From positions 2,374,001-2,438,000 of the forward strand of contig NC_135568.1 of assembly GCF_964340395.1 (NCBI RefSeq): a stretch of 64,000 nt of DNA, read 5' to 3'. Origin of the DNA: Glandiceps talaboti (taxonomy: Eukaryota > Hemichordata > Enteropneusta > Spengelidae). The translations under genes were made by a program, and so were the position numbers. Position 1 is the stretch's first letter. Every line of letters begins with the position of its first letter. The notes below the pieces were generated by a model that saw only the letters and a list, made by a program, of their open reading frames with translations, ran no database searches and had not been told where the DNA came from. Of this stretch, positions 24,801 to 39,500 are shown piece after piece.

Positions 24801-27418
24801 TGGTTTGATAAGAACAAATTTATGGCCTCTCTACATGTGTACATGAAATGCCAGGGAAACTGGAAATTTGTGAACTACATTATGTAAAGTGGCCATAAAA
24901 CTGTTCTTATCAAATGATGAAATGTGATACAAGTCTCTGTACTTCCAACATGCTGTACCAAGTGTTATTAATCTAATTCAGTTGTTTACTTTCCCTGTTT
25001 GTAACAGGTTTTTTTCGTCCATGGTCTGATGTCTGAAGTACATGTATGTATACATGTAAGTGTCAATAGTATATATAGTATTGACAAATACAATCTAAAA
25101 CAGAACTACTTCACTACCTGACGTCCTATTCAGGTAGTCACTCCTGGGTCATTGTCAGTGACATGCTGACACTCAAATGAATAAATATCCTGACGATACG
25201 CTCATACGTGTCAATATGTCAGCCAAAACAGAGCTCAAAACATGTAGAGTTGTGTAGTTTTTTGGACACTTAAATTCATGAAATAGACTGTCTATTTGGC
25301 ATGACAGTATTGTACCGAGGCAACTTGATATACATGTATTGTACCGAGGCAACGTGATATACATGTATTGTACCGAGGCAACGTGATATACATGTATTGT
25401 AATGTACATTAACAAAAGTCAGGTATTTTTCATTTTTTGAGATGATGGTATTTCACTCCATACACATGATAGACAGTATCTGATATTGAATTAGAAAAGT
25501 CAATATTTCTCTATATTTGAGATGACCCTTAATTTCGTTGAAGTAGCATCCTATTCTTTGATTGATATTTAGAAAAGTCTGTATTTGTTCTGTTTTTGAG
25601 ATGACCCTTAATGTTATTTCATCTCATATACATAAAATTATTGAATTAAAATATTCTATACTTGCTTTATATTTGAGATGAGCCTTAATAGTATTTCATC
25701 TCATATACATAAAATTATTGAATTAAAAAATTATATACTTGCTTTATATTTGAGATGACCCTTAATATTATTTCATCTCATATACACAAAATTATTGAAT
25801 TAAAAATTCTATACTTGCTTTATTGAGATGAGCCTTAATAGTATTTCATCTCATATACATAACATTATTGAATTAAAAATTCTATATTTGGTCTATATTT
25901 GAGATGAGCCTTAATTTCCATTTCATTTTACTAACAAGTCTGGTAGCAATGTGACATACAATTGTATAGATGTATTTAATGGAGTTATACATCAGGGAAT
26001 TGATGATTTTATTAGATTATGTCTTCTTAGTTCTACATTGTAACTGTGCTTTTATGCAGGATGTAGCGTAGTAGTTAAACATATATCCACAAAATTAGGG
26101 ATTCAATATATATAGGAAAATGTGGTTTAATCTGAAAAGATATTCCTGTTTATGTTACCATGGTTACAGGAGATGGACTCTTTATCTATAACAAACACTA
26201 GTACATCATGTACAAGTAGATATGGATAATGCAAATACATGTAAATAAAGTTTAGAGTAGTGTCTGAATATATGGCATGATCACATTTTTATGGGTATTT
26301 CTGGCCTTACCTGTCATAGCGGCATTACAATACAAACATTCATATAAAGTGTAACGGCAAGAATGAAATGGAAAATTTTCCATTACTACAATGAATTAAA
26401 AAGAAATTTACAATTATAGAATGATATTTCAACCAAATATATTTTGATCTATTTAAAATTCAGTTGTAAAAAAGACTTTTCGTAAAAAAATTATGAAATG
26501 AACTATTAACATTAAATGAAAAACAATATTCCTTGCAATGATAATTTAAAATCAAGTTAATTTATTTATTAAACAAAATCTTTTTATTGTGCTTCACTTC
26601 AGTAATAAAAGTATAAAAGTAATCTTTTCACTAGAGAATTAGTAATAAATAAGAAATATGAAAGAAATATTCTGTTAATGATAAAAATATGATACTGAAT
26701 TAAAATAGAAATAATTTATTTATCAGCCTAAACTTCTTTGATATCAGTGGCGTTTTTCAATTAGTAAAGAATATTAAATAAAAGAAATATTCTTTGTAAT
26801 GGTAAAACCCGATAATTAATTTTAGAAAAAAGATATTCTGGTAATTTATTTATGAATCCAAAGCTCCTTGAGTGATAAATATGAAATAAAGTAATCTTCA
26901 CTTCTATGATTAAAAAAATAAGAAATTGATAATATTACAATAGTTAAGTTACAAGCAATTTTCTGTCCTAAATTACTATCTGTATTTTTCATGATAAAAG
27001 CTGTATTTTTTCTACACAATTGGTACAGGTTGTCAGTTACCATGGTAACAGGGAAGGCACATTAGGTGAAGATACATGTATACCATATATATCATATAAA
27101 ATGCTTACATGTAAATGGAAGATAAATTGTACATATTAAAACACTGGTGTTGTCAATTGTCTTAACAATGTTTTCTAATCATGTCTATTTATTGTGAGTT
27201 TATAAATATATTGTATAGACATACTTGAAATTAGGGGCAGGTGCAACAGCTGTGTTTTTAATTTGTTTCAGTTTAATTATGAGAATAGAGGATATTAACT
27301 CCTCTTTAACTACATTTGTGTCATAAATACACGTACCAGTTAGAAATAGCGATGTATTTTTTCTAAGTCCTGCAGAACTAGAGAGTTTCTCCCTGTATGA
27401 AATGTAAATGTATATCAA

Positions 27419-27453
<35 letters not shown>

Positions 27454-27454
27454 A

Positions 27455-27539
<85 letters not shown>

Positions 27540-30500
27540 GGTTGAACTATTAAATTTGGGCACTTTTGTCATTTTCTCTCCATTGATCTTTAGTGTGTTA
27601 CATGATTATGGTAGTGGTAGATTGTGTTGATTTATACCAGAGTCTCGTTCCAAAGTGTCAACAAAGGTTGCATATAACCAGTGTTATTATACGATACAGG
27701 TACATGTATAAATGTACTTGGTAATACATTGTAGATATCTTAAACTTAAATGCCCACTTAAAAAAAGAAGTTATGGGAAAAGTTGTTCCAGAACAAAAAA
27801 ATAATCCTATGTAATCCTTATGGTGCCACTGATAAAGTAACAAATGTGAGAAGCTGGGATTAAAACCCTGGCCTTTAAAATGTCATACATGTACCTGACA
27901 CTTCCTTCCTCACTTTACCTTCTTGATGGCCTCACCATTGAATACATTTTCCATGTTGTAATAAAAACTGTTTTGTAATTTACATGTAGATGATACTGAC
28001 TTGTACAGGTAATAACATTCTTTTGATGTCCACACAAAATACAGGGACTGTATATAAATATGTAATGAGAGAATTCATTTATTTGTATCCATTTGTGCAT
28101 ATTACACACTATAAATGTCTACCTGATTCATGTGTGTTTCTAAAAGGTTTTTAATGCAAAATATTGGATTCCTAGGTTCCTTCATTAGTAGTAGCTTATC
28201 AGTGGAGATGTACATTTATATTCTGTATATTATACACAATGAAGTATTCAGTACATGTGTGTTTCTTTATTATTAGCTTGCCAACATATTTCAGTAACCT
28301 TTGAAGACAATTCTCATTTTATATATTAAATGAAGAAAGAAAATCAATTGGGCATTTAAATTTTTTAATCAAAACCCATGCACAATGAAGCAGCCACCCT
28401 TCAAAATAATTAGTATTTGAAGAATTATTTGTAAATGTGAGTTTTGGTAAAAAAATTAAAACTTCAAAACTACTTGGCAGATCTACATACTAAAAGGAAT
28501 ATCTACATTATAAAATAACAGCTTGGATTTCAATATCAGTAGTGCACAACTATTTATTAACAAAATACATTTGATATTGAAATACATCTCCTCTGGGATA
28601 CTACATGTAGTGTTTTAACACTTCAAAAAAGAGAGATTATCCTGTAACAATAAACTTATATCTTGGATACTTGCAGTGTTTTTTGCTAGGGTTGGTAAGT
28701 ACAAAATGTACACATGTAGGTAAAACCTACCTTTGTTCCAGCCCCAGGTATTTTACCTGGGTTCCCCACCAAAATTACGCTACAATGTACTATGTATAGA
28801 AATTTGGGCAACTTATAAGTTTTACCATATTTTTCCCCTCTGTTACCAGGGTTACCAAACCATAGCAAAAACACTGACTAGTATAATGCATACATTTTGT
28901 AAATAGAATGAAAACTGTCTTTCCCTCGTTGCATTTATCGACTACTTTTACCAGTTTGTTGTACTTCAATACAGGATTAATTAGTACAACATCTTTTGTT
29001 CAAAACCTAAACACTACACAGTCTGTGAATAATTTATGTCGCAATCCATGAAATGTATGAATAATTAATGTAATATAAATTATTAAAAGGCCACAGGCAG
29101 AGCAGGTGAATCTGTTTTCAAATAGTCCTAATTGTTGTAAAAAAATGTCTGTTTATAAACTCTCCTTGGTTGCTAGGGAACAGATACAGTAGTGTAGAGT
29201 ATGTTATTGGAGTGTTAAATTTAGAAATGTCAAACATATACATGTCACATGATTTCAAACAACAGAACACACAGGACAAATTGGAAAACATAGTACAGTT
29301 GTCTTAAAAACTGAAAATCCAAATAACTAGTAATTTGTCATCCATATATGGTCACTTTGACTGTATTTTGATTGTAAATTCACCATAATTATGAATGTAT
29401 TATTTTACTTCTTCATTGTTCTGAAGTTACCAGTGGTACAGATAACACAGGGACTTGTCATTTTCAAAGAATATATCAAACGTATATACATGTATATAAC
29501 GGTACATTTTTTGTTGTACTTTGGTAGTAGTAACCATGACAAGTCTCTGGGCTACCTTACAAAAGACACCATGATAAATGAATGTTTTGCTGAATGCATG
29601 AGTACATTCATTGTTCAAAAAGTGTGACATACATTCTTAATTGGATGCAGTTTTTGACACTAAGAACTACGGCAAAAAAAAAATGTTTCTGGTCATGACA
29701 TTCTGTCTAAAGTAGTGCGATGACATGCTTTTTAAAAAAATTATAATTTTTTGATTTTTTTAATTCTCAACAAACCTGTCACTCAATCTACATGTACGAT
29801 TTATGGCAGTTACTGTTCATTTTTTTTTAGTACTTTAGAGCAATTGTGTATGTGGGGCAGATGTCATTTGTTTGTTCATGATTGGCTCTGCAGTTGTCTT
29901 TAATGAAGTAGGGAGGGTTATTTTTGTGTTTCCCCTCGGATCTGCAGACTGCATGGGCTGGACAAACACCAAAAACAAAGACTGATGTGAGGATATTTAA
30001 GTTATGCGTGCACTGATGAGAACAACTCTTTTTTGACCTAGTAACACTGTTCAGAAATTTTTTTTAAACTTGATCTTGAAAAGTACATGTATTCTGGTTA
30101 GTTCCTGAATCCTAATTTTTTTTGTTTTTTTTTTGTCGCTAGGATTATCACAACATTCAATCCAGAAAGTTTTATCTACCGCCAATTGAACAGAAAGTTG
30201 CATGGGATGATCAAGAAGAAGAATATGATGAATCGCCACGGGAACTGCCTCTCCACAAGACTTTCCTCACTCGTAAAGGTGCTATGTTATTGTTCTCAGA
30301 GGACATGGCTAACAAGGCATCAAGGTACAAAGGACACGGCTATAGAGGAGATAAAGCTTTAGAAGCGGAAGATTTTGATGGATTTGAGATGAAAACAATT
30401 GAAGATTTACGTAATGCAGTTCTTAGTTATGGAATGAGTGTAAGTATTTGTAATCGCAACACAGAGGGTGCTCTTATGTGATCACATGTCACATATTCAT

Positions 30501-33500
30501 ATTCTTGCTTAGTGCATCTCCACCAGCAATACAATGTTGGGCGCCTTGACTAAGAACGTTGATTTATTAGCCACTTCTGGGCATAGCCCAAATTGTTAGG
30601 GTGGGAAGGAGGGGTGGGAGGGGGGGGGGGGGGGTGGGGGTCATTGTGTTGTCTACAAAGACTCGTTGTACACTTGTGAATACCTCCCATGTCTCATATC
30701 AAATTATAGCAAAAAAATGTTTTTGGAAAATTTGAAAAACAACAACTCTGTAAAGGTTCTGTGTATTGAGTGTAATTGCAAATTTTTGTACACTTATGAA
30801 AACCTGTTATGTGTTCCATAATTCTGTATATAATTATGTACAATGTATATCAAAGTAGTAACTCTGTAAATAAATGTAATTTAGAGAAATATGACCCAAT
30901 GATCATACAGTTGCTTTAAAAAGTGACTCTGAAGAGCGCCCTCATAAGGCAAAGTTTTGTACAATGCCAGGATTGACTCAAACCTTTATTATGTAACATT
31001 AATATCACAATTTTTTCCAGAGGTTTTGAATCAAGACATCAAGGCGGAGAAACTCTAGGGAATAATCAATTCATGTTTAGTTTTCTGTGCATATATGTAA
31101 CTCACTGTGATTTTAAAAAGTGAACATACATGTGTATCACACATACATGTACTTGTACCTATTTGTCCAAAGCCATCGTGCAAAATTGACTGTATTAGTT
31201 TCTGTGCATATATGTATTACAAACTCACTGTGATTTTAAAAAGTAAACATGTCACACATACTTGCACCTATTTGTTCAAAGCCATCATGTAAAATTGAAT
31301 GTAAATGCACAAAGCCAAGACCAATCAGATATTGTGTAGTATAAACAGACCAATCAGACACTGCATAGTATAGATAAGCTTTAGATGACAAATAGACCAA
31401 TCAAACACTGCGTGGTATAGATTAGCTTTAGGTGACAAGTAGACATATCACTTTGCACAACAGCATTTCAGGAAAGTGTCACATTATTACAAATTTTAGA
31501 AATGTTGTGGCACGTTTTCATTGCTTTCTAGATTTCACACAAATTTCGGGCAGCAGAAAATACAACAATGTAGAAAAATGTGCAAGATATTCTTATTTTG
31601 TTTTTTTAAGCACTGGTAAAAATGGAGCGAGATTTTTTAGCACATTTTATTTATTGCAGGCTTTTTGGGTGATGAGAGGGGTCATTAAAAATAATAGAAG
31701 CAGCATAGAAAGTAAAATGAAAAAAAATGTAACAAAACAATATTTTGTGACTGCTACAGGGTCTTCTTGAAAAAAAAAAGAAAGAAAAAATATGACTGCC
31801 TAATGTGTAAAAATTGAAACATTATAAAATCAAATATTGATCAAGAATCAAATCTTTATACAATCTTAAAAGTTGGGCTTCAGTTACAGACTATGCATGT
31901 CATACTTAACAAATTATTTGCAGTTTTCTAATTATATCTGTCACTGTGTAAAACAAAAGTTTACCTGTCTGTTCTTGTATGTACACATCATACTCTGTCC
32001 ATAATGTGTCACTACATGATCTTTTACATTGTGGTGGATTCATACATGTTGCCGTTAGTTACCATCAGTGTAGTCTGCAAGGTACATCGTATTGGGGCGC
32101 CCTCACACATTGGTCAACCCCTCTCATGGTTAGTTTCGGTTACCCAGCCTCTTGCCTCTGGGTGCTCTGCCTACGAGACCACCCCCAAATGAGAGTCTGG
32201 GGAAACAAGATTTCAACTATCCCACGCAGGAAGTAGCTTCTAGAGCAGTGCATCATGGGGAGTATGTACTTCATGTCCAACATTGTAGGCTGAACGATTT
32301 GGGTACCTTCACTACAGACTATCACTTCTCAAACGACTGACATATATTAATTACAACAAACAGGTCTCGTAGGCCCATTTTTAATGACTTGGAAGAAATG
32401 TACTGTGTGACTTCCATCCCAGGGTAGTTGAAACATGGTTTTCCCAGACTCTTGTCTGTGTGGTCTCAAAGAAGAGCCCCAGCGGTGTGAGTCTGGGTAA
32501 CCGAGACTATCTCATGGTTGGTGAGGGCGGAGTGATACAACATATCTTACAGTGTACCATCAATGTTTCCTCTTTCAAAATGTTATTTTGTTGTCAGTAA
32601 TTAACATAATTTATTTGTTCAAGTTGTGATTGTCTTCTAGTATAGTCATCATTATTTACATATAATTTGTTTGTTTGTTTGTTTGTTGTCTCATCGTTGT
32701 TTCTTTATGTCTTAATTGATTTAGCAAGAACGAAATGCAAAGGTCATTTTCCTCCCAAAAGGGGTGAGTTGTGCATGTAGCCATTGTGTATATGCAAAAT
32801 GACCCTTAGCACAATGGCATTGCACCACGCTAAGTTCAACACACCATTAAACTTCATGCATGCTTCCGCATTCACCAGCGTTGTTCTGTTTTATTTTGCA
32901 ACTAATGCTAACTGTATATAGCATACAGTGCAAAGCAGTTGATGCACCCTAGAAATGAAGGCTAAGTCCTTGTCTTAACAGTTGGAAAATAAACAAGTTT
33001 TACCCCATTGCACATAGATATATTTCTCATCAATATTCATGTATTGATGTACGTGTACACTCATCTAAAAAGTGTTACACAGAAATTAGGTATGCCACAT
33101 GATTTTTGCTCTTGAAACTGAAGTAAATTTATTTTTTTTAAATCCATGCATTCTTGATTACTCAACACTTTATAATTATGGCAGCATGTTCATAGTTTGC
33201 TGTTTGTACGTGCTTGTGAAAGATTACACATTTTTGCTGCCCTATGGAAGTGGATGATGGAATAAAAATTCAAAGTTTGGCGACCATGCCTTCTAGAGTT
33301 TGATCAGTGAATGATGTTTTTTGGTTTTCAAATTTGGTGGCCAGTTTGCCTGCAAGAGTTTGAATTACTGAAAGAAGATTTCAAATTGTGTGGCCATGTC
33401 GAAAGCTGCCCTCTAGAGTTTATTAAAGAATGAACATTTTTGAATTGAACAAATAAAGTGGCGAGCTATGTTTTCCAACTCCTTCATCATAAGAATAATA

Positions 33501-36500
33501 TCTTCTAATATTTTACTGTTTGTGTATTTACTTCCAGAAGTCCACTGCTTGCATGAGATGACTACCATTCCCATTTTGTGAATGCATGGTTTGTTGATTT
33601 GAACTACAACCATGGAAAGCTTACTGTAGACAAGCTACAACACTGGCAACCTTACTGTGGAGTTTGCTCTGTAGATGTTTACACAGACATAGTCGTAGAC
33701 AACTGTTATGTACACATAAACAAAGCAACTACATTCACATCATGATTGTTGATTGTAGCTAGGACCCAAAATGAGTATCTTTGATGTTAAACACACCACA
33801 GTACAATTACATCAGGTAGTAACTTTCATCCCGAAGATAACAATTGTTGATTGAATCCAGCTTCCCTTTGTGTTAACGGCTTCCATCATTCCAGTTGCTG
33901 TACATACCATGAATTTATTACATGATAAATGTTTTTCCCTGCTGACTAAACGTGATACTTACATATCACTGCCACCTTTGTGATCACCATTTACTATTGA
34001 AGGGGTGAAACTAACTGTCTGATGTAATACTGTGTACTGTAGTTAACATCGATGACATACCTTTTCAGAAGCTTGTTTTGAAGTGACGTTTGTCTGAATT
34101 ACCCAGACATCATTAGCAAAATGATATTACACTATTTGATCATGTGACCTCCTAATGGAGTCACCTGACAGTAGATTATTGTAAATAGGTAAAGATTGAA
34201 AGCTATGTAGTTGCTTTGAAACTAGATGATTTCAAGAAAGGTAACTTTATTACTATTAAAAAAAGCACACATTTCTAGTCTACTTTCAATGATAATAAAC
34301 TCAACAGAGTGTTTTTTTTTTACAATCATCGATACAACTGGGTTTTCTTTGTGTTAATATATAAAGTTATCTACAGAGCAAAGTAAAACACTAAGCTTGC
34401 CAACCCTGTAAAGATGTATAGATAACAAAACTGAAACCACTGGTTAGGATTCGGTTGACATATATATCATTTGTTGATATTTATCCAATGAATGTTAATA
34501 TTTACACTCACAGTTTCATTACTACAGATTTGCATCAACTTCTAATACCAACAATATTTTTACTGTTTTGTTACGTTTTGTTCAAGTTTATTTACAATTC
34601 AGTGGAAAAGTCTGCTTAAGTACAGAACTCATAAACTTCAGTAGCTTTTGTATTGAAATATTGCAGATGCATTATACATCTATGTATATGTGTAATATCA
34701 CTCTCATTTGATATCATGTACAATGATGTCGATATTTTTAGCAGAAACGTGCTCACAAATTACAAGAAGGTGGATTCAGTTTATTGTCTATCATGTCAAT
34801 GTCTACTGTAAGCTATTCATCGTAATACTATGTGGCTATAATGATGTACTTCTACATGTATGTATTTTGAAAAAACTATATATAATTTCAGAGTGGAGAG
34901 TCAGTTAGTGATACTGCACAAGGAGAAGCACTTTATTTCAACTTTCTCCGTCGTCAACGACAGTTACCAGAAATGCGACATGTGCGTCCAGGGTTCTCAG
35001 CTAAGAGATATATGTCTAACTGGTCTAGAAGTTGGGATGATAGTATGCTAAATACATTGAGAACAAAAGGTATGGACATAAAAACTACAGTCACTAACTT
35101 AGTAACTCACTGCAGTCTGGTCTAATACTGTAGATCAAAGATTGAAACTTTATGTGAAACCTTATGTGGGCATGGCATTTCACTCGCGAAACGGAATGTC
35201 TTTTGAATACATTTTTGCAGAGTATGTAAACCTAGCACAGTATTCAACAATTCTATCTGCTCCTGAACACTGCCCTCAGTGGCAAAACTGTACAATCTTT
35301 TGTTTTTCCAATAACTGACGTATTGCATAGTCCAGTGTAAGAATCCATAGATGTTAGTCTTTCTCCAATGTCTATGAAGAATCACTCATACAATGTAATT
35401 AATGAGTGCAAAAAATGAAAAGTACTTACCTGTAAATTGATAGGTGGGGTGGGAGGTGCGGAAGATATATTCAGAAAGTGTTTTCACTGTTTCAACATAC
35501 AGCAAAAAGACAACTTCCGCAGTATGTCTGAAGTAGAATTTTATTGTTATATGTAATATTTTCAACTTTTTTATTTTCAATATATAGGTCATATATGGGA
35601 CAAGAATCTGTTTCAACAGAACGCTATAGTACCACATTTGTATAGACGTATAAACGATGACCTATCACATATGCCTGCACCATACAGAATTAACAGACGG
35701 ATGTTAATGTCACCTGGAAGTCTGGAAAGTTATGAGTTTTACAAAATACGACCTGACAGTGCTGATTCTGGTAAGTTACTTTCCAATCTTATTAAAATCT
35801 GATGTGGTAAAAGCGGCTAAATGTCTTTCTTTACCTCTATTTCTATCATTTTGTGTCGTTTGTTTTGTTTCAGGTGATTTCTGCCTTCACACACCTGACC
35901 CTGTGTATTAGAAAATTTTGTTTGAATCTCAAGGATCTTGGACTTATTTTGTTTTTGTCTCAACTCATCTCATCTTGTCGTTACGTTACTTTACCTTATT
36001 TCATTTCCACCATCAGGTCGTCAGTCAGAAGGTACTGCATCAGCAGGGAGAGATTCACGTGCTTCAGCACCGGGTGGATCCATCGCTGCGATTGCCCGTG
36101 ATGAGGATGACAAAGCACATGCTGTGACATATGCAGACCTTGAAAAGGAACAGCAGCGTCAAGTCTTACAGAGATTACTTGTACAGAGTGCAATGCATCA
36201 TCAACAACAAATATTAGAAGAAACTATGGCAAAGATACCCAGCAAGTCACCTCAGTCTGCTTCACAACCAAGTATCAAAGAAGTGGATATGGTACAGGCT
36301 ATAGATGTAAGTACAAACTCAAAATACATCCAAATGAAAAAAATTGAAAAAACCCAGTTATTACAACATTTCACTTTACTACAATATTTGCCCATTGAAA
36401 AATCCACAAATCCCTTACTGGAACATTGTGTTGGCATATGAATACCATTGTACCAGTGATTACTAGCATCTGTACATATGCATGATACTAGTGGTATTTA

Positions 36501-39500
36501 CTCTATAATGCAATACCTAAAACATTTGTTATCATATCCATATCACTTCCATTTAGTGAGTAACAGCGCCCTCACATTTGTGTAATAATTTGCCATATAG
36601 TGCCCAGGCACACTTGCCCAAATAAGGTCAGTTGTGCAAATTGTGGAACCACTATTTTCTCCAAAAAATAATGCGTTCTAATGTATTTGAATGCTCCATA
36701 GTGTATACGATACAAACTTTACGGATGAGATATAGGGTTTGTGGACCTCAGTAGTACGGCTTACAGGCCATCCCAAGGTCAGGTCCTAATGCCATATAAA
36801 CTTGGTCCGTAAAACCCATATCTGGTCCATAAAGATTATTATCGAATAGTTGTAATTTGTATGCAAATGATATGCAAATGATATGCAAATGATATGCACA
36901 TGATGGCATTCCTTGTACACGAAATCATGGGAACGTACAATTTTAAATGAAATTTGCTGGTTGGATAAAATGTAATGACAACAGAATTCCCATAAGGCAT
37001 GACTGTCTGTGTGGATACTTCTATGTTATTAAAATCATGATTGCAGAGACACCACAAAAACTGACATGTTCAAATATCCTGCGTATACAGTGCTGGCAAT
37101 CACAGGTTCTGTCACGCTATCACACTAGATAATTCTAACATTTACATCAGTTAACATGTCCTAGCAAATAAAGTGTATTAAAAGACATTTTTTTCCTTCA
37201 GCCACAACCTTCGTAACATTATGGTTGCCATGGCAATAACTACACTCATACTTTTGCTATGTACTTTTCTACATTTATTTCCAACATTTTATTATACTTT
37301 CTGCTTCCTGTTCCCATAGCAACCAACTCCTAGTCCTACTGATGCATTTTTTGAATCAGAATATATGTATGATGCAAAGGTACAAGTATAGTGTTCATTA
37401 GACATAGTTGTGATGTCACACAGTGGTTTGTTTTGACTTGGATGCCATGATAGTAGCCCTAATCATTTGTATGTTTTATTGCAAATGACGCGTTATTAGC
37501 CGTCTAAAGTCACTGGGTTTGTGACTCGACTAAACTAGTTTCACTAGTTCAGGCAAGTCACTGATCCAATGATATAGACTGGCTACATCACTACGTTTTC
37601 TCCCTGGAAAAGTTAGTGGTTTTTTTACTTGATGGGTTTAGGCATGACAGTACCCTGAGTGACATAACAGTTGTACATTACAAATGACACATTATTAGCC
37701 TGTAAAAGTCACTGGATCTGAGACTCAACTACATTTGTTTCACTAGACCAGAAACCAGTTCAGGCAAGTCACATATGTAGTGCTGTCAGACAACTGTTCT
37801 TCACATCTTATTTCTAATCCTATTTTAACACAAGCCTTTCTAAATTGTCAGTATACATGAAGTGTCACGACATTATTTCATCAGAATCCCTAATTTTGAA
37901 ACCACTTTGTGGAGAACACCTACCATAGTTTCCAGTATGTATGCATGGTTTGTGCATGATTTTCACTGTACTGTATGCTGTGTGTGAAAACAAATTGATA
38001 AGATATGGGGAAATTTAACTGTTATGAAATCAAAGTCCTTGCAAATATTTTTTATAACATTAATATCTTTCTATGCATACCAGTCTCAATCTTGAATCAT
38101 GAAAGATATTATTAGTTCACAAATACTGGTATATTAATTGGTACTTGTGAAATATAGTTTAACATCAAAAGGGTACAACAGTAGACATACAACTTTTAGA
38201 TATGGGGTTCTTTATACATTTGCATAGATACGCCATGTCACAGCGCCCTCACCCATCCGTCTGCCCATCGCAGAGTACGCCAATGAGGGCAGCATGACAT
38301 GACATATCTTATTGTCCAGTGGTTCTTAAGTTAAGTTTAAAGTGAAGGCAACAAAGTATGGCATCACCCATCAATATTGATATGTTCGTTACCCATCCAA
38401 ACTTACTAGATTTATTCTTAACAATAGTCTGTATCTCTCTACTGCCTTCTATCAAACTACAGGAATCTGGTATTGACACTATGCATCCTTCGCAAGTCAC
38501 AGTAAGTTACTTTGTCCTGTGTCTCCATGACAACTGCAGTTCTTCATCCTTATTGCAATGGTTACTGAATCATTATCTTTGATATAGTTACACAAAGGTG
38601 TCCCCTCACCTACCTCTATGTAGATAGCAAGGCTTTTCCTCACTGCCATCGATATAGAGGCCTTCCATCACTGTCCTCCATACAGAGGGACTCCCTCACT
38701 ACCCTCAATAAAGGCCTTCCCTCTCTGCTCTCCATTCAGGGGCATTCCCTCACTGCCTTCCATACAGAGGCTTTCCCCCACTACCCTCCGTACAGAGGCT
38801 TTCCCTCTCTGCCCTCTATACAGAGGTCTTCCCTCACTGCCCTCCATATTTTCCTTTAGAGCGATTGATTGGTATATTTGATCACAAATGAAATAATATT
38901 TGTAGAATGTAATTCATGTACAATGTGCTATAAATATAGTGTTAAATATCAGACAGTGTGTGAGCTTACATAAAAAGCACACTACAGACTAAAAAAATTG
39001 ATCAAGTTCTTTCCACTTCGTGATTTCTTGCTTCATTTTCCTTGTGATGGTCCAGGACTACTGCATTTCTCATGACAATGATTCTGTCTCTGATGCTCAA
39101 ATCAGTGAAGGGAATGTAAATGAAGTAAGTGTATTTATTATAGCACAAATCACCGGCTATGAAAGAAAAGTAATCTACTGATAGCTGATATCCAGATTAC
39201 ACAGATGCACTTCCCAAAACCTGCATGTATCACACTGTAGTGTATGATTGGCTGTATGAGTTCCCAAATATGGCATGCTGGGACCTATGCACTTTCTGAT
39301 AGGTTATATGTGTTCCCAAATATGGAATTGTGGGATTCTTGTTATCCATCACACTTTCGGATTGGCTATATGAGTCTCCAAATATGGAATGCTGAGACTT
39401 ATGTTATCCATCACACTTTCTGATTGGCTATATGAGTCTCCAAATGTGGAATGCTGGGACTTATGTTATCCATCACACTTTCTGATTGGCCATATGAGTT

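Larger units (their letters stand above)
22474..30142. other. Large first intron of the KIAA2012-like gene
   Basis: The 8.3 kb intron (21865-30142) holds a SINE-like copy near 23438, a long inverted repeat (24629-25076), a 29-bp triplicate (25311-25400), a 76-bp tandem array (25440-25920), AT-rich degenerate repeats of about 150 bases (26480-26930), an X-box palindrome (27036-27049), a (CAAT)n array (27419-27540) and a second SINE-like copy (27784-27880). I see no exon in it. Confidence 0.6.
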
